DNA of 64,000 nt, from NCBI GenBank assembly GCA_039984955.1, contig JBDWTN010000007.1, positions 1,992,501 to 2,056,500 of the forward strand, in the 5' to 3' direction. This document shows, one piece after another, positions 8,728 to 18,329 of this stretch. Source of the DNA: Marinobacter alexandrii (GTDB taxonomy: Bacteria; Bacteroidota; Bacteroidia; Cytophagales; Cyclobacteriaceae). Numbering within the stretch: position 1 is the first letter of the stretch; each line of letters starts with the position of its first letter. Below the pieces are notes generated by a model. The model had not been told where the DNA came from. It ran no database searches and saw only the letters and a program-made list of their open reading frames with translations. A program made the translations under genes and the position numbers.

Positions 8728-10068
8728 TTACTTAAAGAAGCTCTCCACTTTTTTGATGCATTCTGGCTTAGATAAAACTACAACTCTGTCTTTAGGTTCA
8801 AATTCAAAGTTTCCTCGCACCGCAATTCCTTTTCCATCTCGAATTACTCCACCAACAATTGCCGTTCGCGGAAAATCCAGATCCTTAAGTTGTTTGTCCA
8901 TAATCTTGCACTTACCACTTATTTCAAACTCCAGTATCTCCGCATCAACTCCATGAATACCTGCAATGTTTAACACTTCTCCTTTTCTAATGTACCTGAA
9001 AATGAAGCTCGCAGCGATCAGTTTTTTGTTTATCAAGGTATCAATACCAATACTCTGAGAAAGATGTATATAATCAACATTTTCAACCAAGGCGATTGTC
9101 TTTCGAACTCCCTGATTTTTTGCAACCAAAGAAGCCATGATGTTGGTTTCAGAATTTTCTGTAAGAGCCACAAAGGCATCCATCCGATCGATGCTTTCCT
9201 CTTTCAATAAATTAATATCTCTTCCATCTCCATTGATGATCATGGTATCAGGAAGCTCATCAACCAAGTGCAAACACTTCTCTTTGTCTGCTTCTATCAT
9301 TTTGATATTGTACTTCTTGCTTAAAAGCTTTGCCGTATTAATCCCTACTTTACTAGCTCCAAGGATCATTACATTTTTGATTTCAAAACTTTCCTTACCT
9401 GCAAGGGCTGTAACTCGATCTATACCATCTGGCTGTGCGATGAAGTATGCATGATCTCCATCTTGAAACTTGTTTTCTCCGTAAGGTATAATTGTCTTGT
9501 TGTCTCTTAGAATAGCAACCGTGGTGAAATTATGATCAGGGTTTAAGTATGCCGTTTCAGTTAATGTTTTACCATAAAGCTGAGACCCCTCATCTACCGT
9601 AATTCCAACAAGGGAAAGGGTCCCCTTTTCAAATTCAAAGGTATCTGTGAGGGCAGATTGCTTTAGAAGCCTTTTAATCTCTCGAGCTGCCAAAGATGCA
9701 GGCGAGATTACTTCATCTATTCCTACATTACTTAAATTCAATTCATCTCTGGAATGCAACAGCTCTGTATTGGAAATACGGGCTATTGTCCTCTTTGCTC
9801 CAAGGCTTTTACCCAGAAGACATGTTGTGATGTTTGTTTCTTGAATAGACGTAACAGCTATTAAAAGATCTGCTTTGCCGATATTTGCTTCTTTTAAAGT
9901 TCGCGGGGATGTAGAACTACCTCGAACTGTGCTCACATCCAAATGTTGTGACACATATTCCAGCACTGAGGAATTGGAATCAATGATTACAATATCTTGC
10001 TCTTCCGCGGTTAAAAGCTTTGCAAGATGAAAGCCCATCTCACCAGCTCCAGCTATTACGATTCTCAT
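8728..10068 (-). CDS. trkA: Trk system K+ regulatory protein TrkA
   Basis: This cytoplasmic peripheral subunit gates TrkH in response to nucleotides. Its 446 residues are arranged as two RCK units. The first begins MRIVIAGAGEMGFHLAKLL (the Rossmann GxGxxG) and is followed by a TrkA-C domain; the second Rossmann half begins MILGASKVGINTAKLL (about residue 233) and ends with another TrkA-C domain containing RDGKGIAVRGN. This duplicated architecture and length are those of classical TrkA, not the single-unit KtrA. It lies immediately upstream of trkH in the same operon. Confidence 0.96.
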   Translation of the reverse strand: MRIVIAGAGEMGFHLAKLLTAEEQDIVIIDSNSSVLEYVSQHLDVSTVRGSSTSPRTLKEANIGKADLLIAVTSIQETNITTCLLGKSLGAKRTIARISNTELLHSRDELNLSNVGIDEVISPASLAAREIKRLLKQSALTDTFEFEKGTLSLVGITVDEGSQLYGKTLTETAYLNPDHNFTTVAILRDNKTIIPYGENKFQDGDHAYFIAQPDGIDRVTALAGKESFEIKNVMILGASKVGINTAKLLSKKYNIKMIEADKEKCLHLVDELPDTMIINGDGRDINLLKEESIDRMDAFVALTENSETNIMASLVAKNQGVRKTIALVENVDYIHLSQSIGIDTLINKKLIAASFIFRYIRKGEVLNIAGIHGVDAEILEFEISGKCKIMDKQLKDLDFPRTAIVGGVIRDGKGIAVRGNFEFEPKDRVVVLSKPECIKKVESFFK

Positions 10069-10128
10069 TCTATCTTAAACGATAATGGCTGCAAAGATAT
10101 CACATCTTATAAGCAGCATTCCAAACAT

Positions 10129-11484
10129 TTACTCCGATACTTCGTCGAAATAGCGTTTAGCAGCCTTCATTACTTTAGGTGCTAGTGATATTGCGGATAT
10201 CATTGTAGGTATTGCCATCAATCCATAGCCTACAAAAACAAGGTTGATCACAATATCAAGACTCGACACAGACCCAAAAACAACAAGCGCTATATAGTAA
10301 TAATGGAAATACTTGGTATACTTAGCTCCAATCATGAATGAAAAGCATTTTTGGCCATAATAAGCCAGACCAAATATGGTCGTTATGGCAAAGATCATCA
10401 CACAAATTACCAGTATATAAGGTCCCACTCCTGGCAAACTAGCTTCAAAGGCTTTTGATGTCAGAACAATCCCATCTACCTCCCCACTATTCCAGACACC
10501 TGTTATCAAAATACATAATCCTGTCATTGTGCAAACCACAATGGTATCAATTGCTGGACCTAGCATAGCTACTAGGCCTTCTCGTACAGGTTCTTTTGTT
10601 TTTGCCGCTCCATGCATCATAGGAGCTGTACCTATACCAGCTTCGTTCGAAAAGGCTGCCCTCTTTGCTCCTTCAATTACAATTGCTCCTACAGCTCCAC
10701 CAAGTACTGCTTTGGCTGAAAAAGCATCCTCCAGGATGAACATAAAGGATGGAATTATCTCTCCGATATTCATAATCAAAATGACCAATACACTGCCTAC
10801 GAAAAGTATTACCATTGACGGGACCAACTTCGAGGCTACATTTCCTATTCGCTTAATCCCGCCTAGAATGACTAGTCCCACGATCACCGCAAGCACTATA
10901 CCTATGACTAGGTCAACGCCGAATGAATCCTGAACTCCCGCCGGGATAAGCACTACATCTTTAAATACAGCAACCATTTGATTGGCCTGAAATACAGGAG
11001 TAGCTCCTATGAAACATGCCACACAAAAGAAGAATGCAAGAAACATCCATTTCTTACCCATTCCTTCTCGAATCACATACATGGGCCCGCCTTGTAAATC
11101 CCCTTCTGAGTCCTTCCCTCTGTAGAGTACCGCTAGTGTACAAGTAAAAAACTTGGTAGCCATTCCAAAAAATGCACTGATCCACATCCAAAACAAAGCT
11201 CCCGGTCCACCTGCTGCTATTGCCAGCGCCACACCACTCACATTTCCCATACCTATGGTAGCTGCTAATGCTCCTGATAATGCTTGAAAATGATTGATAT
11301 CTCCCGGATCATCCGGATCGTCATATTTTCCCCGAAGGACATTTATTGCATGTCCAAAAAATCTAAATGGAAGAAATCTTGAATAGATAAGAAAAAAAAG
11401 ACCTCCACCTACAAGCAAAATAAGCAATGGCGGCCCCCATAAAAAGTTTACCGCATCAGATAAAAACGAACTAATTGATTCCAT
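10129..11484 (-). CDS. Alanine/glycine:cation symporter (AGCS family)
   Basis: This 451-residue polytopic inner-membrane protein probably imports alanine or glycine with Na+ or H+. The N-terminal LRGKYDDPDDPGDINHFQAL region followed by ATIGMGNVSGVALAIAAGGP is the AGCS signature (conserved polar helix involved in substrate and cation binding). SNEAGIGTAPMMHGAA in the middle is also characteristic. It is the first gene of the minus-strand run leading into trkA, trkH and lgt, 60 bp before trkA. The exact amino acid cannot be fixed from sequence. Confidence 0.93.
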   Translation of the reverse strand: MESISSFLSDAVNFLWGPPLLILLVGGGLFFLIYSRFLPFRFFGHAINVLRGKYDDPDDPGDINHFQALSGALAATIGMGNVSGVALAIAAGGPGALFWMWISAFFGMATKFFTCTLAVLYRGKDSEGDLQGGPMYVIREGMGKKWMFLAFFFCVACFIGATPVFQANQMVAVFKDVVLIPAGVQDSFGVDLVIGIVLAVIVGLVILGGIKRIGNVASKLVPSMVILFVGSVLVILIMNIGEIIPSFMFILEDAFSAKAVLGGAVGAIVIEGAKRAAFSNEAGIGTAPMMHGAAKTKEPVREGLVAMLGPAIDTIVVCTMTGLCILITGVWNSGEVDGIVLTSKAFEASLPGVGPYILVICVMIFAITTIFGLAYYGQKCFSFMIGAKYTKYFHYYYIALVVFGSVSSLDIVINLVFVGYGLMAIPTMISAISLAPKVMKAAKRYFDEVSE

Positions 11485-11505
11485 AAAGCGCGTGAAGGTA
11501 ATATG

Positions 11506-11513
11506 TATCTTTG
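11506..11513 (+). promoter_or_regulatory. Candidate -7 element (TAnnTTTG)
   Basis: TATCTTTG matches the Bacteroidota -7 consensus and lies 22 nt before the GTG start of the hydrolase gene, in the 51-bp divergent gap. No TTG is seen at the right distance upstream (the nearest is 28 nt away), so this is tentative. Confidence 0.35.
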
Positions 11514-11535
11514 AGTGAAATAGTTTTTAGGAGCA

Positions 11536-12300
11536 GTGAAATTACATTTTAGAACATTAGGAGCAGGCGAACCCCTCATTATAATGCATGGGGTATTTGG
11601 GTCGTCAGACAACTGGCAGACACTTGGAAAGGTTTTTTCAAAAGAATACAAGGTGTATCTCGTGGATTTAAGAAATCATGGCAATTCCCCTCATAGCGAG
11701 GACTTTGATTATGATTTTATGGTTGGTGATGTTGTTGAACTCATGAGTGATGAAGGTCTGAGTAAATCTCATATACTAGGCCATTCCATGGGGGGGAAAG
11801 TGGCTATGCATCTTGCCACGAAGCATTCGGAAATGGTTGATAAGCTTATCGTTGTGGACATTGCTCCCAAATACTACCCTCCTCATCACCATCAAATATT
11901 CGAAGGCTTTCACGCTGTAGATTTTAAAAATCTTCAAAATAGAAAAGATGCAGACAAACAAATGTCAGCAGTAATCTCAAACATTGGTGTCCGACAATTC
12001 ATCCTCAAAAATCTCGATCGAAAAAAAGATGGAAGCTTTGAATGGAAACTTAATATAGCTGCGATAGAAAATGCCATTGAAAAAGTAGGTGCAAGAATTG
12101 AAGGTGACGTTAGTTTCGATGGTGCAACCTTGTTTATTGCAGGAGGCACGTCTGATTACATAGATAACGAAGACCATGACCTTATTCGTTCGTATTTTTC
12201 GAAAGCCGATATAGTACCTGTGGAAGGAGCTGGTCATTGGATTCATGCTGAAAAGCCTGAAGAGTTGGGTCAAATAGTCATCAAATTTTTAGCATCATGA
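11536..12300 (+). CDS. Alpha/beta hydrolase (YbfF-like esterase)
   Basis: The protein has 254 residues and a GTG start (11536). It has the alpha/beta-hydrolase layout: oxyanion segment MHGVFGSSDNWQTL, strand and turn DLRNHGNSPH, nucleophile elbow GHSMGGKVA with the catalytic Ser, an Asp candidate in GGTSDYIDNED and the catalytic His in GAGHWIHAEKPEE near the C-terminus. The pattern, especially FGSSDNW and RNHGxSPH, is that of YbfF-type esterases acting on short acyl esters. It has no signal peptide and is cytoplasmic. Its stop overlaps the start of the following methylase gene by 4 bp (ATGA). Confidence 0.88.
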   Translation: MKLHFRTLGAGEPLIIMHGVFGSSDNWQTLGKVFSKEYKVYLVDLRNHGNSPHSEDFDYDFMVGDVVELMSDEGLSKSHILGHSMGGKVAMHLATKHSEMVDKLIVVDIAPKYYPPHHHQIFEGFHAVDFKNLQNRKDADKQMSAVISNIGVRQFILKNLDRKKDGSFEWKLNIAAIENAIEKVGARIEGDVSFDGATLFIAGGTSDYIDNEDHDLIRSYFSKADIVPVEGAGHWIHAEKPEELGQIVIKFLAS

Positions 12301-13007
12301 GTCAAGGCAAACTTTTTCTTATTCCGACTTACTTATCATCAGATAACGATGCTTCTTTCATGTCTCCAATGGTGTCAGAGGTACTGAAAAACACAGGACA
12401 CTACTTTGTTGAGAATGTTCGCACTGCCAGAAGGTTCATTAGTAGTTTGAAAGCGGGGATTACTATTGAAGAGCTTGAATTTCAAATTCTAGATAAAAAA
12501 TCAAATTGGGACCAGATGTATCCTCTATTTGAACCAATCCGAAATGGTAAAGATATGGGTGTAATTTCAGAGGCGGGTGTTCCATGCCTAGCAGACCCAG
12601 GAAACCTTGCGGTTAGTTTTGCTCACCAAACCAGAATACAAGTTGTGCCAATGCCGGGTACTTCCTCCATTCAAATGGCTTTAATAGCATCTGGCTTCAA
12701 TGGACAAAAATTTACTTTTCACGGATATCTCCCTATCGACAAAAGTCCTCGACAGCAAAAAATAAGCGAACTAGAAAAGCTTAGTCAGTCGGGATATACG
12801 CAACTTTTTATGGAAACTCCCTACCGGAATCAACAATTAATAAAGGACATTCTGAAGATCTGCAGACCAGATACTTTATTAAGTATTAGTGCAGATATTT
12901 CAGGTTCAACTGAAAAGATCCTTACTCAGCCAGTTTCTAAATGGCAGAAAACAGACATTCAAATACATAAAATTCCGGCTATTTTTAGTTTTGGTCAATT
13001 TCCCTAA
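12297..13007 (+). CDS. SAM-dependent methyltransferase, tetrapyrrole-methylase/RsmI-like
   Basis: Its 236 residues show the tetrapyrrole methylase fold: KLFLIPTYL at the N-terminus, GKDMGVISEAGVPCLADPG (close to the RsmI SDAGTP-ISDPG motif), VVPMPGTSSIQMALIASG and FHGYLP. These are the SAM-binding and substrate loops of 16S rRNA 2'-O-methyltransferase RsmI. However, the N-terminal GNLGD loop of RsmI is absent and FMETPYRNQ stands in the usual FYESPHR position. It may therefore be the RsmI paralogue common in Bacteroidota and not RsmI itself. It is coupled to the hydrolase through an ATGA overlap. Confidence 0.8.
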   Translation: MSQGKLFLIPTYLSSDNDASFMSPMVSEVLKNTGHYFVENVRTARRFISSLKAGITIEELEFQILDKKSNWDQMYPLFEPIRNGKDMGVISEAGVPCLADPGNLAVSFAHQTRIQVVPMPGTSSIQMALIASGFNGQKFTFHGYLPIDKSPRQQKISELEKLSQSGYTQLFMETPYRNQQLIKDILKICRPDTLLSISADISGSTEKILTQPVSKWQKTDIQIHKIPAIFSFGQFP

Positions 13008-13026
13008 GCTATTTCACTGAATCTTA

Positions 13027-13034
13027 TAAATTTG
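13027..13034 (+). promoter_or_regulatory. Candidate -7 element upstream of metK
   Basis: TAAATTTG matches TAnnTTTG and lies 26 nt before the metK ATG. The nearest TTTG (12990-12993) is 33 nt upstream, longer than the usual spacer, so only the -7 box is supported. Confidence 0.4.
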
Positions 13035-13060
13035 CCGTCCCAATTCAAAATTGAATATAC

Positions 13061-14317
13061 ATGCCATATTTGTTTACCTCTGAGTCCGTAAGTGAAGGAC
13101 ATCCTGATAAAATTGCCGATCAAATTTCAGATGCTTTAGTAGATCATTTTCTAGCATTTGATCCGGATAGCAAAGTGGCTTGTGAGACCATGGTAACAAC
13201 CGGGCTTGTAGCTTTAGCTGGAGAAGTAAAAACAAAGGCATATATCGATGTACAAAACATCGCCCGTGAGGTCATTAATAAAATAGGCTATACTAAAGGT
13301 GAGTACATGTTTGATGGAAATTCTTGTGGCGTAATTTCGGCCATCCACGAGCAGTCTCCTGATATTAATCAGGGTGTTGAAAGAGCATCCGAAGATGAGC
13401 AAGGGGCCGGAGATCAAGGAATGATGTTTGGCTATGCTACCAAAGAGACAGATAATTATATGCCTTTGGCGTTGAATCTATCTCATCGGATTTTAATGGA
13501 GCTTGCAGATATCCGTAAGGAAGGCAAAGAAATGACTTACCTAAGACCAGATGCCAAATCTCAGGTGACCATCGAATATGATGACAACAATCAACCAATA
13601 AGAATTGATGCAATCGTAGTTTCTACTCAGCATGATGATTTTGACAATGAAGACAACATGCTCAAAAAGATTAAAGAAGATGTAATTAGTATTCTTATCC
13701 CACGAGTAAAGTCAAAACTTAACGATCAAAACCAAGGACTCTTTAACGATCAAATAAACTATCATATTAATCCAACTGGGAAATTTGTCATTGGCGGCCC
13801 TCATGGAGATGCAGGTCTGACAGGACGGAAAATAATTGTTGATACTTATGGTGGTAAGGGAGCGCATGGCGGGGGAGCTTTCTCAGGAAAAGACCCTTCA
13901 AAAGTAGACCGATCAGCGGCGTATGCTACTCGACATATTGCAAAGAACCTTATAGCTGCTGGAGTAGCTAATGAAATTCTTGTTCAAGTATCATATGCAA
14001 TTGGAGTTGCTCAGCCAATGGGTATTTATGTCAACACATACGGCACTGCTAATGTGGATATGAATGATGGTGAGATTGCGAAAATTGTAGAAAATATTTT
14101 TGATATGCGTCCTGCATATATCATTAAAAGATTAAAACTTAAAGAACCGATCTATTCCGAGTCTGCTGCATACGGACATATGGGTAGAACACCTGAAGTA
14201 AAACAAGTTAATTTCATAGGAAACGGAGGAGAAGAAGTGAAAAAAGTGGTTGAAACATTTACTTGGGAAAAACTTGACTATTTAGATCAAGTAAAAGAGG
14301 CCTTCAATTTATCATGA
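13061..14317 (+). CDS. metK: S-adenosylmethionine synthase
   Basis: It makes S-adenosylmethionine from methionine and ATP in the cytoplasm. The 418 residues begin [20 protein letters not shown], with the catalytic His of [17 protein letters not shown] (ATP-binding loop), [18 protein letters not shown] and [19 protein letters not shown] (P-loop-like, Lys/Asp ligands) are all intact. There is an insertion of charged residues around 190-230 relative to E. coli, usual in this phylum. The stop overlaps the next gene by 4 bp (ATGA). Confidence 0.98.
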   Translation: MPYLFTSESVSEGHPDKIADQISDALVDHFLAFDPDSKVACETMVTTGLVALAGEVKTKAYIDVQNIAREVINKIGYTKGEYMFDGNSCGVISAIHEQSPDINQGVERASEDEQGAGDQGMMFGYATKETDNYMPLALNLSHRILMELADIRKEGKEMTYLRPDAKSQVTIEYDDNNQPIRIDAIVVSTQHDDFDNEDNMLKKIKEDVISILIPRVKSKLNDQNQGLFNDQINYHINPTGKFVIGGPHGDAGLTGRKIIVDTYGGKGAHGGGAFSGKDPSKVDRSAAYATRHIAKNLIAAGVANEILVQVSYAIGVAQPMGIYVNTYGTANVDMNDGEIAKIVENIFDMRPAYIIKRLKLKEPIYSESAAYGHMGRTPEVKQVNFIGNGGEEVKKVVETFTWEKLDYLDQVKEAFNLS

Positions 14318-15033
14318 GAAAGATTGCTGTCGTCTCAATAGTTCTTTTTTCACTCTGTTCTCAACCCAAAAAAGAGCAGACAGAAAAAGTAACTATTGAA
14401 CCGATAGCAACGGGAAAATCTTTCAATGCAGCATTTCTAATGATTGATGGGGTGTATAACTCGGAGCTCATGGCTCCTTATGATATTTTTCAGCACACCA
14501 TTTTTCATACAGAGGGAGGTATCAATGTATTCACCGTGAATGAGACAATGGATACAGTCACAACCTTCGAAGGGCTTAAACTTATTCCGCATTATTCATT
14601 TGATAGCCCTGATCTTCCAAAGATAGACATATTGGTAGTACCCAGTGCGGAACACAACATGAGTTCTGACCTACAAAATGAAGTCCTTATTAATTGGGTT
14701 TCTGAAATCGGAGGTAAAGCTGATTATGTGATGTCGTTGTGTGATGGAGCATTTGTCTTAGCAAAGGCAGGATTGGTAAAGGGTAAAGAATCCACTACGT
14801 TTCCTACTGATATCAATAAATATCGTGAAGCATTCTCCGATCTAACAGTGCATGAAGATGTTTCCTTTGTTCATCATAGCGACTTACTCACATCAGCTGG
14901 CGGAGCTAAATCTTATGACGTTGCTCTTTACCTCGTTCATCATCTCTATGGTGAACAAGTAGCTAAAGGAGTAGGCCGAGGTTTAGTTATCGATTGGGAC
15001 CTCAATGATTACGACTTCATTATCGTTGAATAA
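14314..15033 (+). CDS. Exported DJ-1/PfpI family protein
   Basis: The protein has 239 residues. A hydrophobic N-terminus ending FSLCSQ suggests a lipoprotein or cleaved signal. The rest is a class I glutamine amidotransferase-like (DJ-1/PfpI) domain: [20 protein letters not shown] at the first strand, IDILVVPS and the nucleophile elbow [19 protein letters not shown] with the conserved Cys. [11 protein letters not shown] resembles the sensor half of GlxA-type transcription regulators, but no DNA-binding domain is present. The ATGA overlap with metK suggests co-expression. The activity (glyoxalase, protease or other) is not determinable. Confidence 0.8.
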   Translation: MRKIAVVSIVLFSLCSQPKKEQTEKVTIEPIATGKSFNAAFLMIDGVYNSELMAPYDIFQHTIFHTEGGINVFTVNETMDTVTTFEGLKLIPHYSFDSPDLPKIDILVVPSAEHNMSSDLQNEVLINWVSEIGGKADYVMSLCDGAFVLAKAGLVKGKESTTFPTDINKYREAFSDLTVHEDVSFVHHSDLLTSAGGAKSYDVALYLVHHLYGEQVAKGVGRGLVIDWDLNDYDFIIVE

Positions 15034-15213
15034 AAATAATTTCAGTCTTTAGCTACTTCATTTTCATTAGTGGAACACCACATGTAATCCGATAGACAAT
15101 TAGTGCTTTTATATTTGACCCAGAGGTAAACAAACCCTTCTGACATAGAGAATCTAACACATAGGTTTTAGTTAGAGGAACTCTAAAAGTTTACTAACGC
15201 CATATTCTATTCA

Positions 15214-15243
15214 AAAGAATACCACTAACTAGTGGTATTCTTT
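15214..15243. terminator. Perfect 13-bp hairpin terminator
   Basis: AAAGAATACCACT-AACT-AGTGGTATTCTTT is a perfect 13-bp stem with a 4-nt loop. It lies just after the minus-strand Cys-rich lipoprotein gene and after the plus-strand DJ-1-like gene, so it can terminate both. The rest of the 220-bp gap has no recognisable gene. Confidence 0.75.
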
Positions 15244-15254
15244 AAATCAATCAT

Positions 15255-16031
15255 TTACCATTCCATTCTGCATGTATTACACTCACCAGAATCACAATAT
15301 TCTCCAATAATTTTCTTTTTATAATCACAACCAGAAGAGCCTGAAGTACATGAACAAGTAGTCTCTGCAACAGCTTCAACTCTTGAAGAATAGGTTAAAG
15401 GAGTATATACATTTATTACAGTACCATAAACATCGAATGGAACTAATTGAGAATTATCAGGATCAATTTGATCCATCCCTCCCCATAGATCATTTACGAA
15501 TTCCTCTATACCTGCTTTAGCAATTGGATGCTTAATAAGTGTTTCCCAATTAGGTTGACTTAAAGGCACATAGGAATCTTTATCTGCTAACACAATACCA
15601 CGATTTAGATCAATAAACCCTCCGCCATTTATATCAAAAGAACCATCACAACTATCTCCTGTACATTTTGTAATAAAACCTGTTTCACATGCGGAACATC
15701 CAACACCACCCCCTGCACTAACAACATTACAACCTTTTGTACAAGAGCTAGTGCATTCATAGCAACCAAGACTGTACTGAACCAACTCATTATCAATGAT
15801 ACCCACATATACAATTCCCTCCGGAAGTTCAAATTGTACTGATGATCTGTCATTAGAAATTTTTGTTCTAGTCCCTGCAGGAAGTATTACATTTCCAAAC
15901 TCCAAACCACCCGCATCCATAGGTAGTTGAAGGTCTAAATCTGATTCATCCATTGACAGATTTTCCTCTTTAGAGCAAGAGGCCATTAGCAAAACACCAA
16001 AAAGAATAATTAGAATTTTTAAATTTTTCAT
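15255..16031 (-). CDS. Cys-rich lipoprotein of unknown function
   Basis: The protein has 258 residues. MKNLKILIILFGVLLMASC is a lipoprotein signal. The mature part holds 14 further cysteines in two clusters. The first is CYECTSSCTKGC, then CSAC and CTGDSC (about residues 90-130). The second is CSCTSGSSGC, YC and ECNTC at the C-terminus. Between them is a Cys-free acidic domain. The paired spacing suggests disulfide knots or metal binding outside the inner membrane. I do not recognise the family. It ends at a 13-bp hairpin terminator and has no operon partner. Confidence 0.75.
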   Translation of the reverse strand: MKNLKILIILFGVLLMASCSKEENLSMDESDLDLQLPMDAGGLEFGNVILPAGTRTKISNDRSSVQFELPEGIVYVGIIDNELVQYSLGCYECTSSCTKGCNVVSAGGGVGCSACETGFITKCTGDSCDGSFDINGGGFIDLNRGIVLADKDSYVPLSQPNWETLIKHPIAKAGIEEFVNDLWGGMDQIDPDNSQLVPFDVYGTVINVYTPLTYSSRVEAVAETTCSCTSGSSGCDYKKKIIGEYCDSGECNTCRMEW

Positions 16032-16344
16032 ACTGAAAATAGTTTAATGTTTTATTAAAATTAACTGATTTAGTTACAAACAAGTTAATGATTATTAATT
16101 TATCTAACAACGGCATGCTGTTTCATTAAGATTGGCGTCTTATATTAAAACAACCTAAATCTGTACAGAAGTCGAGTCATACTTATTTTCAGTATTTCAA
16201 TATGAACGTTGACTAATCTTTCATAACAAGCCATTCAAGCCAATTGATCAATTAGCTATTTTGGTGTTACAAGCGAAAAATAGAATACTCATCAACTTAG
16301 GAGCTCTGCAAATGGTCGGGGGGATTCCACATTGGGAATAATTA

Positions 16345-16538
16345 ATGACTGTCGGTCTTTCATCAAAAAAAGGAGAACTATTCGAATTACAAAAGAAGAC
16401 TCGTTATATCATTCATAAAGTATTATAAATGATATTGACAAAACCCTTGAGAATAATAATATTGAACAGCGAAGTTTTGTTTTCAAAATCTCTTCTCACC
16501 TATATGGATTAGTGTGTTTATTTGTGGAAAAGTCCTCC
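16345..16538 (+). pseudogene. Decayed gene fragment upstream of the GNAT gene
   Basis: One frame from ATG 16345 encodes LSSKKGELFELQKKTRYIIH and stops at 16428. The neighbouring frame then continues as NDIDKTLENNNIEQRSF and ISSHLYGLVCLFVEKS into the start of the next gene. Joined across the frameshift this reads as one helical protein segment; the GL-type motif at its end faintly resembles the first repeat of LanC-type cyclases, but that match is weak. The stretch 16032-16344 holds nothing I can identify. Confidence 0.35.
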
Positions 16539-17708
16539 ATGCAAATACTTGAAGTCAACGATCAGAAAAAAGCCAGTCAGTTTTCACGATTCCCGGTAGA
16601 GCTGTATAAAGACGAACCTCATTGGATCCGACCGCTAGACAAAGACATCAATGGTGTCTTTGATCCTGAAGTCAATAAGTTTTTCAGAAATGGGGAGTGC
16701 GCTCGCTGGATTCTAGCAGATGAGAAAGGAAAAACCGTCGGTCGCATCGCTGCTTTTGTAAACAAAAAGACAGTCAATAAAGACAATGATCAACCAACAG
16801 GAGGAGTAGGTTTCTTCGAATGTATCGATAATCAGGAAGCAGCAAATATTTTATTTGATACAAGCAAAAAATGGTTAGAGGAAAGAGAGATAGAAGCCAT
16901 GGATGGGCCCATCAATTTTGGAGACCGTGATACCTGGTGGGGGCTATTGATTGATGGATTTGATAGACCTCCTAATTATCAGTGCAATTACAATTTTCCG
17001 TATTACAAACAGCTGTTCGAAAACTATGGATTCGAAGTTTATTTCAAACAATTTACGTTTGGGCGACTTGTCATGGATCCTCTTAGTGACAGACTTTATG
17101 AGAAAGCTGAAAAGGCGAAGAGAGATCCAGACTATTCCTTTAAACACATTGAAAAGAAAAATTTAAAAAAGTATGCGGAAGATTTTAGAACCGTCTATAA
17201 TGACGCATGGGCTCGGCATCCTGGTGTAGCCAAAATGCCTTCTGTTCAGGCGAATGCTATAATGAAAAAAATGAAACCCATTATGGATGAAAAAATTATG
17301 TGGTTTGCCTATCATAAAGATCAACCAGTAGGTTTTTACATTAATATTCCAGAGTTGAATCAAGTCTTTAAGCACGTTGATGGAAAACTAAACCTCATAG
17401 GAAAATTCAAATTCTTGTACCATAAGCTAATGAAGACCAACAAGAAAATGGTTGGGCTAGTCTTTGGAATTTCTCCTGCTCATCAGGGCAAAGGGGTAGA
17501 TGGTGCAATAATCACAGCAATAAGAGATGTAATTCAGGAAACATACACACGATACGAACAATTGGAAATGAACTGGATTGGTGATTTTAATCCCAAAATG
17601 ATCCAAGTGGTGCAGCAGGTAGGCGGTGGTGTGGTGAAGACGCATCACACTTATCGATACTTATTTGACCGCACGAAGGAGTTTAAGAGAATGCCCATTA
17701 AGAAGTAG
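16539..17708 (+). CDS. GNAT-like acyltransferase family protein
   Basis: I start at ATG 16539 (MQILEVNDQKKASQFSRFP), because the longer GTG start at 16512 only reads the upstream decayed segment. This gives 389 residues. The protein belongs to a Bacteroidota family annotated as N-acetyltransferase-like: the N-terminal half has RFPVELYKDEPHWIRPL, FFECIDNQEAANILFD and GPINFGDRDTWWGLLIDG. The C-terminal half has a GNAT core with VFGISPAHQGKGVDGAII, whose HQGKG resembles the acetyl-CoA pyrophosphate loop. The substrate is unknown. Its 3' end overlaps the convergent next gene by 11 bp. Confidence 0.75.
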   Translation: MQILEVNDQKKASQFSRFPVELYKDEPHWIRPLDKDINGVFDPEVNKFFRNGECARWILADEKGKTVGRIAAFVNKKTVNKDNDQPTGGVGFFECIDNQEAANILFDTSKKWLEEREIEAMDGPINFGDRDTWWGLLIDGFDRPPNYQCNYNFPYYKQLFENYGFEVYFKQFTFGRLVMDPLSDRLYEKAEKAKRDPDYSFKHIEKKNLKKYAEDFRTVYNDAWARHPGVAKMPSVQANAIMKKMKPIMDEKIMWFAYHKDQPVGFYINIPELNQVFKHVDGKLNLIGKFKFLYHKLMKTNKKMVGLVFGISPAHQGKGVDGAIITAIRDVIQETYTRYEQLEMNWIGDFNPKMIQVVQQVGGGVVKTHHTYRYLFDRTKEFKRMPIKK

Positions 17709-18222
17709 TCTTCTTATTTCTCTTCTCTTTGTAGTACGCCTTATCAGCTACATAAATGGTCTTTTCAATCTCGCAGAACAGCTTCCCCTCTTTACTTTTA
17801 AGGTGAACATTTTTTACCAGATCAATTTCTTTTTTATCAGCAACATCAAGCTTTATTTGTTCAACTTCTTCTTGTGTAAATTCAAATACAGCATATGCAT
17901 CTGAACTAGCTGGACGTCTGAACTTTACATCAGATGATTTATCCCAGACTACAAAATCCCTTCCTAATAGTTGAATTAGCTGAACCATGTAAATAGGATC
18001 TGTAGCAGCAAAAAGACTACCTCCGAATATCGTTCCAACATAGTTCTTATTCTTGTACGAAATAGAAATCTTGATTTCTACACGACTGAAATCCTTACTT
18101 ACAGAAGTTACTCTTCCTGTGGTTCTCCTATACATAGGAGAAATATTGAAAAACCACTTAAACAAATTATGCGAATGACTTTTAAAGTATCGATGGGAAA
18201 CGCTTGAGAGAAACTGATACAT
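17698..18222 (-). CDS. DUF4442-type hot-dog thioesterase-like protein
   Basis: Its 174 residues have the DUF4442 (hot-dog fold, PaaI/YiiD-like) pattern: FKWFFNISPMYRRTTGRV, then NYVGTIFGGSLFAATDPIYM, where the helix beginning at GG is the hot-dog central helix, and then DKSSDVKFRRPA. Members are thought to be acyl-CoA thioesterases but few have been tested. It has no signal peptide and is cytoplasmic. It overlaps the convergent acetyltransferase gene by 11 bp. Confidence 0.72.
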   Translation of the reverse strand: MYQFLSSVSHRYFKSHSHNLFKWFFNISPMYRRTTGRVTSVSKDFSRVEIKISISYKNKNYVGTIFGGSLFAATDPIYMVQLIQLLGRDFVVWDKSSDVKFRRPASSDAYAVFEFTQEEVEQIKLDVADKKEIDLVKNVHLKSKEGKLFCEIEKTIYVADKAYYKEKRNKKTTS

Positions 18223-18329
18223 TCTTCAAAATTGACACAAAATGTTAGCAAAACATAGTTAATCAATAGCGGACTAGTCCAATCTGAAGAAACGTTTTTT
18301 ATCACTTCGCTTTTCCAGACCATTGCCCT

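Noticed and set aside
10529-10933. Plus-strand open frame within the AGCS gene
   Set aside because: It is a shadow of the well-supported minus-strand gene.
16512-16538. GTG start of the GNAT gene
   Set aside because: It reads the decayed upstream fragment; ATG 16539 matches the family start.
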